Source: Acidimicrobiaceae bacterium
GTDB lineage: Bacteria > Actinomycetota > Acidimicrobiia > Acidimicrobiales > Aldehydirespiratoraceae
Assembly (NCBI GenBank): GCA_009840695.1
Contig: VXNG01000066.1
Coordinates: 1-8,745, forward strand
Direction: 5' to 3'
Length of the DNA: 8,745 nt
Shown: piece after piece, positions 1 through 6,019 of the stretch
Layout of the letters: each line of letters opens with the position of its first letter
Numbering within the stretch: the first letter of the stretch is position 1
The notes under the pieces: generated by a model
The model's input: the letters and a program-made list of their open reading frames with translations, nothing else
Database searches by the model: none
Told to the model about the DNA's origin: nothing
Program-made: the position numbers and the translations under genes

Positions 1-1
1 C

Positions 2-109
2 CGGATCGCCAGCACCCCGCAATACCAGAACATGACCATCCGCAACTGGAGGACAACCACCAGGCTGCTGAGTCTCCTCGACGAGCGGAGCACCGCTCCT
101 GGCGCTTAG
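2..109 (+). CDS. C-terminal tail of an unidentified protein (5' truncated by window edge)
   Basis: An open frame enters from the left edge and stops at TAG 107-109, giving the last 35 residues of a protein. The tail is polar and Arg/Thr-rich (it includes NMTIRNWRTTTRLLSLLDE) and has no membrane segment. About 29 of the 35 codons end in G or C, which matches the real genes here and supports coding on this strand. A perfect stem-loop follows 9 bp after the stop. I do not recognise the family from this tail and assign no function. Confidence 0.5.
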   Translation, partial: RIASTPQYQNMTIRNWRTTTRLLSLLDERSTAPGA

Positions 110-118
110 GGGCAAGAA

Positions 119-167
119 CCCGCGCTGACCGTCGCGGCGCAGCCGCTGAATCGTTGGTCAGCGCGGG
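119..167. terminator. Bidirectional terminator-like stem-loop
   Basis: The arms cccgcgctgacc (119-130) and ggtcagcgcggg (156-167) are perfect 12-bp reverse complements. Within the 25-nt loop, gcggc (134-138) and gccgc (142-146) can form a second short hairpin. The element lies between two convergent genes. Its right arm overlaps the stop codon (158-160) of the membrane protein gene on the - strand. There is no clear U-tract on either side, as is common in GC-rich actinobacteria, so termination strength is uncertain. Confidence 0.55.
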
Positions 168-667
168 CGTCGTGTGCGGGCCCATAGCCAGCGCACCCCG
201 CCGACGCATGTCGCTGCCAGCGTCACCACCAACAGCACCCACTTGACCAAGGTGAACACCGCGGCCGGCCAGGCCAGCGGGGACGGCGCGCCGTCGTGGC
301 TCAGCGCCAGCGCTGCAATGGTGATGTTCTCCAGCACGTCGGCCAGCGCGACCGCCAGCGGCAGCAGATACAGCCGCGCCCCGCCTCGGAACAGCCGGAA
401 CAGCAGGACCGCGAGCAGCAGGCCGTAGGAGGCCGGAAAGACCATGTCGATGGTGAGCGCGGTCGCCGCATAGACGGCCCTCGCACTCGCGTCGAGCCGG
501 TCGAGGGCGTCGAACAGGTCGGCCGCGTCTTCGGGTGTGTACCAGCCCCGACTATCGAGCAGGTCCAGTCCCGCCAGCCGCGACTGCCGCCAGGCGAGGC
601 CCGCCACGCAGCCGACGACACCCACCAATGCCGCGACCGCGGTTCGACGGGTCGCCCATCGCTCCAC
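158..667 (-). CDS. Small four-helix hypothetical membrane protein
   Basis: This gene encodes 169 residues starting at GTG (667-665); an in-frame stop lies six codons upstream, so the start cannot move far. Four hydrophobic segments are visible at about residues 10-27, 65-93, 98-122 and 134-158. An acidic soluble loop (about 35-60, rich in Asp and Leu) lies between the first and second. Residues likely to be conserved sit inside or next to helices 2 and 3: Asp74, Pro78-x-x-Tyr-Gly, and Asp110-x-x-Glu-Asn. Buried acidic residues in helices suggest more than a passive anchor. A basic Arg-rich C-terminus probably lies in the cytoplasm. No Shine-Dalgarno is obvious. It resembles uncharacterised bacterial integral membrane proteins of similar size; I cannot name a function. 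It converges on the gene ending at 109. Confidence 0.75.
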   Translation of the reverse strand: MERWATRRTAVAALVGVVGCVAGLAWRQSRLAGLDLLDSRGWYTPEDAADLFDALDRLDASARAVYAATALTIDMVFPASYGLLLAVLLFRLFRGGARLYLLPLAVALADVLENITIAALALSHDGAPSPLAWPAAVFTLVKWVLLVVTLAATCVGGVRWLWARTRRPR

Positions 668-678
668 TACGGCACCGA

Positions 679-903
679 TCAGTTACATTGAGCCGTTACG
701 GGGGGCGCGGAATCCACCGCCTGCGCAGGGAGACCTGAGCACTCGGCCACCGAGCCGACTACAGGCGGACCGGCCCCCCGGCCGCGATCCACCCCACAGA
801 CTTCAGCGACCGCCGCCGCCCTGTAGAACCGAGGCAAGCGAAAATACTCTGGATCAACCAGCGTATGGAACAGATCAAAGACGAGAGCACTCCCTGCGGC
901 CAT
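679..903 (-). pseudogene. Truncated N-terminal fragment of a HAD-family hydrolase
   Basis: From ATG 903-901 the first 39 residues (903-787) read as the start of a haloacid dehalogenase-superfamily hydrolase. Motif I, LVFDLFHTLVDPE, contains the nucleophile Asp10 and is followed by an FRxxRFYRAAAVAEVxGVD stretch typical of the family's cap entry. Beyond residue 39 the frame turns Gly/Pro-rich with no family resemblance and stops at residue 74. The other frames do not restore similarity. HAD motifs II and III are absent, so no working enzyme is possible. Sixteen of the 39 codons end in A or T, unlike the strongly GC3-biased neighbours, which suggests a foreign or relaxed origin. I see nothing further in the rest of the 668-1004 stretch. 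Confidence 0.6.
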
Positions 904-1004
904 CAACTCAGTCTGCCCAAGACCGGCGCGACCCGCGCGAGGACGTTGGAGTGAGCGGGTCTGCGGATGCGAGTCCCCGCTGGCAGCATGCGGTCGGGGC
1001 ACCT

Positions 1005-1012
1005 GAGGGGAG
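1005..1012 (+). promoter_or_regulatory. Shine-Dalgarno that sets the DddP-like start at GTG 1021
   Basis: GAGGGGAG lies 8 nt before GTG 1021. The in-frame ATGs further upstream (967 and 988) have no comparable site and would add a basic stretch unlike the family N-terminus. The GTG start is therefore preferred. Confidence 0.7.
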
Positions 1013-1020
1013 CGAGTCCT

Positions 1021-2265
1021 GTGCTTGACATCGATTCCGGGGCTGCATCCAACCCGGCCGCCGCGGAGTGGGAGGCGGCCGGACTGCGGGCCCCGGATAT
1101 GGACGCCGTCCGCTCGTGGCGGCTCCAGCAACTCCGCCAGCAGCTTGAGGCCGAGGACCTGGCCGGCATCGTTCTGTTCGACCCGCTCAACATCCGGTAC
1201 GCCACCGACGCGACCAACATGCAGGTGTGGACCACCCATAACCCGGTGCGGTACGCGTTCGTGGCCACCGACGGTCCGGTCGTCCTGTTCGACCTGGCCC
1301 GCTGCGAGCACCTGGTCGAGCACCTGCCGTTGATCGACGAGGTCAGGCCGGCGACGGGCTGGTTCTTCTTCGAGAACGGCCCCCGGGAGGCCGAAGCGGC
1401 CGATCGTTGGGCCGACGAGATCGCCGACCTAGTGCGGAGCCATGGCCGAGGCAGCCTGCGGGTCGGGCTCGACAAGTGCGAGTCTCTCGGGCTGGCCGCG
1501 CTGCAGCGCCGCGGCCTCGACACCGTCGCCACTATGCGGACGGCCGAGTTGGCCCGTTACCGCAAGCACCCCGAAGAGATCGCAGCCATGCGCCGGGCCG
1601 TGCACGCCGGCCAGCAAGCCGTATGGGAGATGTGGCACGCGCTCGAGCCCGGGATCACCGAGGCCCAACTGTGGTCGCAGCTGCACGCCGGCAACATCGC
1701 CCGCGGCGGGGAGTGGGTCGAGACCCGGCTGCTGTCGAGCGGCCCGCGCACCAATCCGTGGTTCGCGGAGTGCTCCCACCGGGTAATCGAAGCCGGCGAC
1801 CTCGTCTGCTTCGACACCGACCTGATCGGCCCCTACGGCTACGCCGTCGACATGTCCCGCAGCTGGGTCACACCGGGCCGCGAACCGACTTCGCAGCAGC
1901 AATCACTGCACTCGCTCGGCTGCGAGGTGCTCGCCCACAACTGCGCCCTCCTCGAGCCCGGGTTGACCTTCCGGGAGTTCGCCGAACGCAGCTACCAGCT
2001 GCCGGACCGCTACCTGCCCAACCGGTACGCCGACATCGCCCACGGCCTGGGCCTGTCCACCGAGTACCCCATGATCCACTACATCCAGGACTGGGACGCC
2101 TACGGCTACGACGGCGTCATCGAGGACAGTGTGGTGATGTGCCTAGAGGTGTACGTCGGCGAGCCCGGCGGGCCCGTGGGAGTAAAGCTCGAGAACCAAA
2201 TCTACGTCGCCGACAACGGCGCCGAAGTGCTCGACACCTTCCCCATGTCACTGACCCCCCACTGA
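1021..2265 (+). CDS. dddP: DddP-family (DMSP lyase-like) M24-fold metalloenzyme, catalytic Asp replaced by Thr
   Basis: This gene encodes 414 residues. The N-terminal creatinase-like domain carries the DddP signature: EWEAAGL (16-22), FDPLNIRYATDATNMQVW (53-70) and HNPVR (73-77). The C-terminal pita-bread M24 domain has GGEWVETRLLSSGPRTNPWF (229-248) and FDTDLIGPYGYAVDMSRSW (264-282). As I recall, DddP is an iron-dependent cytoplasmic lyase that cleaves dimethylsulfoniopropionate to dimethyl sulfide and acrylate. All metal ligands are present: Asp265, Asp267, Asp277, His341, Glu376 and Glu391. With a constant offset of 30 these match D295, D297, D307, H371, E406 and E421 of Ruegeria DddP. Tyr336 matches its Tyr366. 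The position of the catalytic base Asp377 is Thr347 (codon 2059-2061), so lyase activity is doubtful. It is clearly DddP-like rather than a plain Xaa-Pro peptidase. The substrate may be DMSP, another onium compound or something else. Confidence 0.85.
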   Translation: MLDIDSGAASNPAAAEWEAAGLRAPDMDAVRSWRLQQLRQQLEAEDLAGIVLFDPLNIRYATDATNMQVWTTHNPVRYAFVATDGPVVLFDLARCEHLVEHLPLIDEVRPATGWFFFENGPREAEAADRWADEIADLVRSHGRGSLRVGLDKCESLGLAALQRRGLDTVATMRTAELARYRKHPEEIAAMRRAVHAGQQAVWEMWHALEPGITEAQLWSQLHAGNIARGGEWVETRLLSSGPRTNPWFAECSHRVIEAGDLVCFDTDLIGPYGYAVDMSRSWVTPGREPTSQQQSLHSLGCEVLAHNCALLEPGLTFREFAERSYQLPDRYLPNRYADIAHGLGLSTEYPMIHYIQDWDAYGYDGVIEDSVVMCLEVYVGEPGGPVGVKLENQIYVADNGAEVLDTFPMSLTPH

Positions 2266-2287
2266 CAGGCCCACCGTCGGCTCTGCG

Positions 2288-2308
2288 GGCGTTCTGGGAT
2301 AGAACGCC
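2288..2308 (+). promoter_or_regulatory. Perfect 8-bp hairpin/operator abutting the DUF2461 start
   Basis: GGCGTTCT (2288-2295) and AGAACGCC (2301-2308) are perfect reverse complements around a 5-nt GGGAT spacer. The element ends 3 nt before ATG 2312 and takes the place where a Shine-Dalgarno should lie; no other one is visible. It could be a dyad operator for a dimeric regulator or an mRNA hairpin that limits initiation. It has no U-tract, so it is not a convincing terminator for the upstream gene. Confidence 0.5.
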
Positions 2309-2311
2309 GTA

Positions 2312-2995
2312 ATGCAATCCCATTTCGGCCACGAGTTGTTCCAGTTCCTTCTCGAGTTGCGGGCCAACAACAACCGCGAGTGGTTCGGTGAGAACAAGGG
2401 CCGCTACGAGAGGCACCTCAAAGAACCGCTGCTGGCGTTCATCGAGGACTTCGAGCCCTACCTGCACTCGATCAGCGAGCACTTCGTGGCCGATACCCGG
2501 GCCAACGGCGGCTCCATGTTCCGGATCTACCGCGACGTGCGCTTCTCCAAGGACAAGACGCCCTACAAGACCCAGGCCGCGGTCCAGTTCCGCCACGAGG
2601 CCGGCAAGTCGGTCCACGCGCCGGGCTTCTACCTGCACCTGGCCCCCGGCGAGGTCTTCGCAGGCGTCGGCCTGTGGCGGCCCGACACAGCCGCGCTGGG
2701 GCGGATCCGCGAGCGCATCGTCGCCGACCAGGCCGGCTGGGAGGCGGCGATCACCGACCCTGGATTCGCTGAGGAGTTCGACCTGGAGGGGGACTCGCTG
2801 AAGCGCCCGCCCAAGGGATTCGATCCCGACCACCAGCGCATCGAGGACCTCAAGCGCAAGGACCACGTGGCCACCTGCACATTCGACGAGGACGAGGTCA
2901 CCCAATCGGGATTCATCGACGACTTCGCCGACGCCTGCCGCACCGCCTCGCCCTACATGGAGTTCCTGACCCACGCGGTCGGCCTGCCGTACTGA
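2312..2995 (+). CDS. DUF2461 domain-containing protein (TIGR02453 family)
   Basis: This gene encodes 227 residues, the usual full length of the family. Recognisable family segments in order are NREWFGENKGRYE (21-33), FRIYRDVRFSKDKTPYK (70-86), GFYLHLAPGEVFAGVGLW (105-122) and LKRPPKGFDPDHQRIEDL (163-180). It has no signal peptide or membrane helix, so it is probably cytosolic. The family is widespread and has no established biochemical function. The gene begins 46 bp after the DddP-like gene on the same strand and could be co-transcribed with it, but the perfect dyad just before its start suggests separate control. It converges on the DUF1801 gene with a short hairpin between them. Confidence 0.9.
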   Translation: MQSHFGHELFQFLLELRANNNREWFGENKGRYERHLKEPLLAFIEDFEPYLHSISEHFVADTRANGGSMFRIYRDVRFSKDKTPYKTQAAVQFRHEAGKSVHAPGFYLHLAPGEVFAGVGLWRPDTAALGRIRERIVADQAGWEAAITDPGFAEEFDLEGDSLKRPPKGFDPDHQRIEDLKRKDHVATCTFDEDEVTQSGFIDDFADACRTASPYMEFLTHAVGLPY

Positions 2996-3001
2996 GGGGC
3001 G

Positions 3002-3018
3002 CCCGGCCGTGGGCCGGG
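3002..3018. terminator. Short GC hairpin between convergent genes
   Basis: CCCGGCC (3002-3008) and GGCCGGG (3012-3018) form a 7-bp stem with a GTG loop. It lies in the 24-bp gap between the stops of the convergent DUF2461 and DUF1801 genes. It has no U-tract. The likely role is a weak bidirectional terminator. Confidence 0.45.
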
Positions 3019-3019
3019 G

Positions 3020-3481
3020 TCAGAGTTTCTCGCCGGGCAGCTTGCTGGCCTGATCGACCCAGGAGGCGAACGGACTCTCGTGCAGGTCGTCGTCCTCGTA
3101 GATGTGGAAGTAGCGCACCTCAGGCACCTTGGAACTCTCGGGCGGGACCGGCTCGAGCGAGGTCCCTCTGAAGAGGGTCACCTTGATGTACCGGTCGAAG
3201 CAGCGGAACGCTACGAACCAGCCCTCGCCCTCGAGGCCGTAGAACGGCTGGTTCCACTTCACCGCCTTGTGCACCTCGGGGACGACCCGCACGATGAGCC
3301 CGTCGAGCTGCTCGCCGACGCTGCGCTTCCATCCGGGCATCGCCGCGATGTAGTCCTGGACGGGGCCGTCGCCCTCCCCCTTGGGGATCTGCGGGTTGCC
3401 GCCCGACAGCAGCCTCGGTCCAGGGCCGGACTTCGACTCCGCAGTGGATGCCTTCTCGTCGGACTTCTCGCCGTTGCTCAT
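3020..3481 (-). CDS. DUF1801 domain-containing protein (YdhG/YdeI-like)
   Basis: This gene encodes 153 residues from ATG 3481-3479, with GAGG 4 nt upstream. A charged, low-complexity N-terminus (about 1-20) precedes the conserved LLSGGNPQIPKGEGDGPVQ segment (24-42). The DUF1801 core follows: YIAAMPGWK, a helix with LDGLIVRVVPEVHKAVKWNQPFYG, then FRCFDRYIKVTLFRGTSL. The fold is small, alpha/beta and cytosolic. Members are often annotated as hypothetical or as YdhG/YdeI-type stress proteins; no reaction is established. It is transcribed alone, convergent with DUF2461 and divergent from the LLM gene at 3610. Nothing ties it functionally to its neighbours. Confidence 0.9.
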   Translation of the reverse strand: MSNGEKSDEKASTAESKSGPGPRLLSGGNPQIPKGEGDGPVQDYIAAMPGWKRSVGEQLDGLIVRVVPEVHKAVKWNQPFYGLEGEGWFVAFRCFDRYIKVTLFRGTSLEPVPPESSKVPEVRYFHIYEDDDLHESPFASWVDQASKLPGEKL

Positions 3482-3593
3482 CGAGCCTCAATCGTCGTCC
3501 GGGCGCACATGAACCTAGTCGGACCGATCCCCAGTCCCCACAACTCCTGGGACCCGCACTACGGTTCGTCCACCAAGAGGAGGGCGAGAAACC
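3482..3593. promoter_or_regulatory. Divergent promoter region, DUF1801 / LLM oxidoreductase
   Basis: This gap separates two divergently transcribed genes and must hold both promoters unless they are leaderless. Candidate TANNNT -10 hexamers are TAGGTT on the - strand (3517-3512, about 30 nt from the DUF1801 start) and TACGGT on the + strand (3560-3565). I could not pair either with a convincing -35 box, so these are only suggestions. Confidence 0.25.
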
Positions 3594-3612
3594 ATGCGCC
3601 GGAGCTGATGTG
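3577..3612 (+). promoter_or_regulatory. Strong ribosome site feeding a four-codon upstream ORF before the LLM start
   Basis: GAGGAGGG (3577-3584) is the best Shine-Dalgarno nearby, and it is spaced 9 nt from ATG 3594. That ATG opens only Met-Arg-Arg-Ser-stop (3594-3608). The LLM gene's GTG 3610 follows after one base, in a different frame, with a weaker GGAG (3601-3604) inside the mini-ORF. The layout favours initiation on the mini-ORF followed by reinitiation on the main gene. Confidence 0.5.
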
Positions 3613-4413
3613 CGGATCGGGATCTCGCCGTTCGCCACTACACGGGAGACGGCGCTCGAACTGAGCAGGATCGCGGTGGAGGGCGGCCTCGACACGCTCT
3701 GGCTCGGCGACGGCTACCTGGCCAACGCCGACTTCGCAGGCTGGGCCGGCGGGATGGAGAGCCTGACCGAGCTGGCCTGGCTGGCCGGGCGCTATCCCAC
3801 CGCCCGCACCGGCATCACCGCGGCAGTCCTGCCGCTGCGGGACCCGGCCTGGCTGGCCAAGCAGGCCAACACCCTCAACCGGATGGCGGGTGGCGGGTTC
3901 GTGCTCGTCGTCACCCCGGGCTTCTGGCCCCAGGACCTCGAAGCTCGGGGCATCGCCTTCGGTGACCGCGGGGCCGTCTTCGAGGCCCGCCTCGACCAGT
4001 TGCACCAGCTGCTCTCCGAGGAGAGCCTCTCCCCCGGACCCTCCAGCGCCGGGCCGCCGCCGCTGTGGCTGGCCGGGGGCGCTGCCACCATGGCCCGAGC
4101 CGTGGCCCGGGGGCTGCCCTTCCAGTCCACACGGGCCACACCGGACGAACTCGCCCCGGTCGCCCGACGCTTCTTCGACGCGGGCGGGACGTTCCTGGCT
4201 CACCGGACCAGGCTCGAATACGGCACCCACGATGTGACCGGCAACGTCGTCGACTGGAACGCGATCACCGGCTCGGTGGACCAGCTCGTCGACACCCTGA
4301 GCCGCTACGCCGAGCTGGGCGTGCGAGACATCTCGATCGTGCCCGGCCAGGACGACGCCAGCTCGCTCAGAACCGTGGGAGTCCTCGCCGCCGAGGTGGT
4401 GCCCCAGCTGTGA
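3610..4413 (+). CDS. LLM class (luciferase-like) F420/FMN-dependent oxidoreductase, short form
   Basis: This gene encodes 267 residues from GTG 3610; the protein then begins MRIGIS, the usual LLM first beta strand. Family features are DTLWLGDG (28-35), TGITAAVLPLRDP (67-79), an ANTLNRMAGG helix turn (86-95), the substrate/cofactor loop VTPGFWPQDLEARGIAF (101-117) and PPLWLAGG (150-157). A C-terminal DQLVDTLSRYAELGVRDISI follows. LLM enzymes are TIM barrels that use reduced flavin or F420 to transfer hydride or oxygen; the substrate here cannot be read from sequence. It is shorter than the usual 300-340 residues, mainly in the insertion region, which is reduced to a brief Ser/Pro linker (about 138-149). 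It is transcribed alone, converging with 11 bp between stops on the AhpD-like gene, and no terminator is visible there. Confidence 0.85.
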   Translation: MRIGISPFATTRETALELSRIAVEGGLDTLWLGDGYLANADFAGWAGGMESLTELAWLAGRYPTARTGITAAVLPLRDPAWLAKQANTLNRMAGGGFVLVVTPGFWPQDLEARGIAFGDRGAVFEARLDQLHQLLSEESLSPGPSSAGPPPLWLAGGAATMARAVARGLPFQSTRATPDELAPVARRFFDAGGTFLAHRTRLEYGTHDVTGNVVDWNAITGSVDQLVDTLSRYAELGVRDISIVPGQDDASSLRTVGVLAAEVVPQL

Positions 4414-4424
4414 GGCAGCCGATG

Positions 4425-5003
4425 TCAGCGCTCGCCGGGAACCGCGCTCGTCGCCTGGTGGGTGGACGACATCACGCTGCGGAGCCCGAGGCCCATCACC
4501 ACCCGGTTGATGTAGGCGTAGTAGGCGACCATGTTGTTGAGATCGAGGATGTCGAGGTCGCTCAGCCCGTGCTCGCGCAGCGGATCGAGGTCGTCCCGGG
4601 TGACCGCGGCGGGCGACAGGGTGAGCTTGGCCGCATACCCGCAGATGGCATCGAAGCGACCCTCGCCGGTATGCACTTCGGCCGGATCGGCGTCGATCGC
4701 GTCGAGCGCTCCGGGGGCCAGACCGAGCGACTCGAGCTTGAGCCGCAGCCCCGACGCACAGTGGTCGGTGCCGTTGAGCCGGGACGTCACCAGCGCAGCC
4801 GCCTGGCGCTCGATGGCGGTGAGCTGCGACGGGCAGTGCTCGACCGCGCGATAGAGCCGCAGCCGCTCCTCGACGATGGGCGGGTAGAGGCTGCCCAGCA
4901 TGGTGAACTCGGCCGGCTCCCCCAGCGCGGCCGCCTGCCAGTCGTAGGCGTCGCGCAGGGGGCCCTCGGCGTCGGCCCAATCCACGGTGTCAATCCAGGC
5001 CAC
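4425..5003 (-). CDS. Carboxymuconolactone decarboxylase / AhpD-like (peroxidase-related) protein lacking the CxxC active site
   Basis: This gene encodes 192 residues if translation starts at GTG 5003-5001. The frame is open further upstream, but that would overlap the divergent gene. The family layout is clear: an N-terminal WADAEGPLRDAYDWQ segment, FTMLGSLYPPIVEERLRLYRAV, the ERQAAALVTSRLNG helix (65-78), and a C-terminal half with DDLDPLREHGLSDLDILDLNN and INRVVMGLGL. In active AhpD-like peroxidases the helix carries Glu and is followed by Cys-x-x-Cys-x-x-x-His. Here the matching positions are Gln67, Thr79, Cys82 and Leu86, so only one Cys remains. Thiol peroxidase activity is therefore unlikely; a binding, structural or different catalytic role is possible. 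It is divergent from the LLM pair at 5027 with 23 bp between starts and probably co-regulated with it. Confidence 0.8.
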   Translation of the reverse strand: MAWIDTVDWADAEGPLRDAYDWQAAALGEPAEFTMLGSLYPPIVEERLRLYRAVEHCPSQLTAIERQAAALVTSRLNGTDHCASGLRLKLESLGLAPGALDAIDADPAEVHTGEGRFDAICGYAAKLTLSPAAVTRDDLDPLREHGLSDLDILDLNNMVAYYAYINRVVMGLGLRSVMSSTHQATSAVPGER

Positions 5004-5026
5004 GGCACCGATGGTAGGCCGGAGCC
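5004..5026. promoter_or_regulatory. Very short divergent intergenic gap (23 bp)
   Basis: Only 23 bp separate GTG 5003 (- strand) from GTG 5027 (+ strand). Neither start has a well-spaced strong Shine-Dalgarno; the GGAG at 5021-5024 is only 2 nt from GTG 5027, and AGG 5016-5018 is the alternative. Promoters must lie within the opposing coding sequences, or the transcripts are leaderless, which is common in actinobacteria. Confidence 0.4.
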
Positions 5027-6019
5027 GTGAGCGGAGACACAGTTCCCTCCACCGGCGTGTGGGTGTTCCCCGACGTGCCGGCACCGGAACTAGTCGACTT
5101 GGCCCGCCATGTCGAGGAACTCGGCCTCGACGAGCTGTGGGTGGGGGACGAGGGGCCGGCCCGCGACCCCTTCGCCGTGCTCGCCGCGGCCGCGGTCGTC
5201 ACCAACCGGATCCGGCTGGCCACCGGCATCACGAACCCGTACGTTCGCCATCCGGGTGTCGCCGCCGCGAGCATGCTCACCATCCACGAGCTCAGCGGGG
5301 GCCGAGCCGTGCTCGGGGTTGGTGCGGGGGGACAGATGTCGCTGGCGCCGTTCGGCCTGGAGGCCCGCAAGCCCGTCGACCGTGTGCGTGAGTTCCTCGA
5401 GGTCACCCGGGCTGTTGCGACCCGGACACCGACGGCCGGTTACGCACCGCCGGACATCACCGTCGACGAGGCGGCCGCCGGCGCGCCGCTGCCGGTGTTC
5501 GTGGGCGCACGCGGGCCCCGGCTCAACCGGCTCGCGTCCGAGCTGGCCGACGGTGCCTTCGTGTCCGGTATGCCCCCGTTCCGCTACCCGGCCGTCGTCG
5601 ACTGGGCCCGGTCGGCGCGCCCGATCGACATTGCTCTGTACCCGAGCGTCGCCTTCACCGAGGAGGCGGTGGAGCGGCACCGGCCCGAGATGATTTGGTC
5701 GCTGCTCGACACCCCGCTGGAGGTGCGGGAGGAGCTCGGGCTCGACGTCGAAGCCGTGAGGTCGGCCGCCGGGGCGCTCCGGGCCGGTGACCCGGAACCG
5801 GCGCGAACACTGATCGACGACACCGTGTTCGAACGGGTGATGCTGGCGGGTCAACCCCTGGTGGTGGGTCGGCGCCTGGCAGAACTGGTCCGCGAGCATC
5901 GGCCTACGAGCATCGGGCTCGCCCTGCTCCAGGATGACCTGCACGAAGGCGTGGATCACGCGGCGGAGGCCTTCGCAGCCATGACCGCGGAGCTGAAGGG
6001 TGATCGATGGTCGGCGTGA
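5027..6019 (+). CDS. LLM class F420/FMN-dependent oxidoreductase (first of overlapping pair)
   Basis: This gene encodes 330 residues from GTG 5027, a normal LLM length. Family features are the helix-strand LVDLARHVEELGLDELWVGDE (22-42), IRLATGITNPYVRHP (62-76), the GGRAVLGVGAGGQ turn (91-103), PFGLEARKPVDRVREFLEV (108-126), and the second-half strand PLPVFVGARGP (154-164) followed by RLASELADG. The TNPYxRHP stretch and overall layout are closest to the F420-dependent Mer-like branch of LLM enzymes, so F420 is the more likely cofactor, although FMN cannot be excluded. The substrate is unknown. It is first in a + strand operon. Its last 13 nt overlap the start of the next LLM gene, implying translational coupling. 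A downstream in-frame GTG at 5057 is possible but has no better ribosome site. Confidence 0.85.
   Translation: MSGDTVPSTGVWVFPDVPAPELVDLARHVEELGLDELWVGDEGPARDPFAVLAAAAVVTNRIRLATGITNPYVRHPGVAAASMLTIHELSGGRAVLGVGAGGQMSLAPFGLEARKPVDRVREFLEVTRAVATRTPTAGYAPPDITVDEAAAGAPLPVFVGARGPRLNRLASELADGAFVSGMPPFRYPAVVDWARSARPIDIALYPSVAFTEEAVERHRPEMIWSLLDTPLEVREELGLDVEAVRSAAGALRAGDPEPARTLIDDTVFERVMLAGQPLVVGRRLAELVREHRPTSIGLALLQDDLHEGVDHAAEAFAAMTAELKGDRWSA

Noticed and set aside
967..1020. Upstream ATG starts (967 and 988) for the DddP-like gene
   Set aside because: GTG 1021 has a clear GAGGGGAG ribosome site 8 nt upstream; the extension is basic and unlike the family N-terminus.
1021..2265. Annotation as an ordinary Xaa-Pro dipeptidase or creatinase
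   Set aside because: The FDPLNIRYATDxTNMQ and GGEWxETRLLxSGPRTNPWF signatures and the extra Asp at 267 are specific to the DddP family.
2288..2308. LexA/SOS box at the DUF2461 start
   Set aside because: The actinobacterial LexA site is GAAC-N4-GTTC; here the half-sites are in the opposite order with a 5-bp spacer.
3559..4980. Long open frame on the - strand antisense to the LLM gene, and similar long frames opposite the DddP-like and DUF2461 genes
   Set aside because: These are Arg/Gly/Pro-rich translations without family motifs, produced by GC-rich codon bias opposite genes with clear homology.
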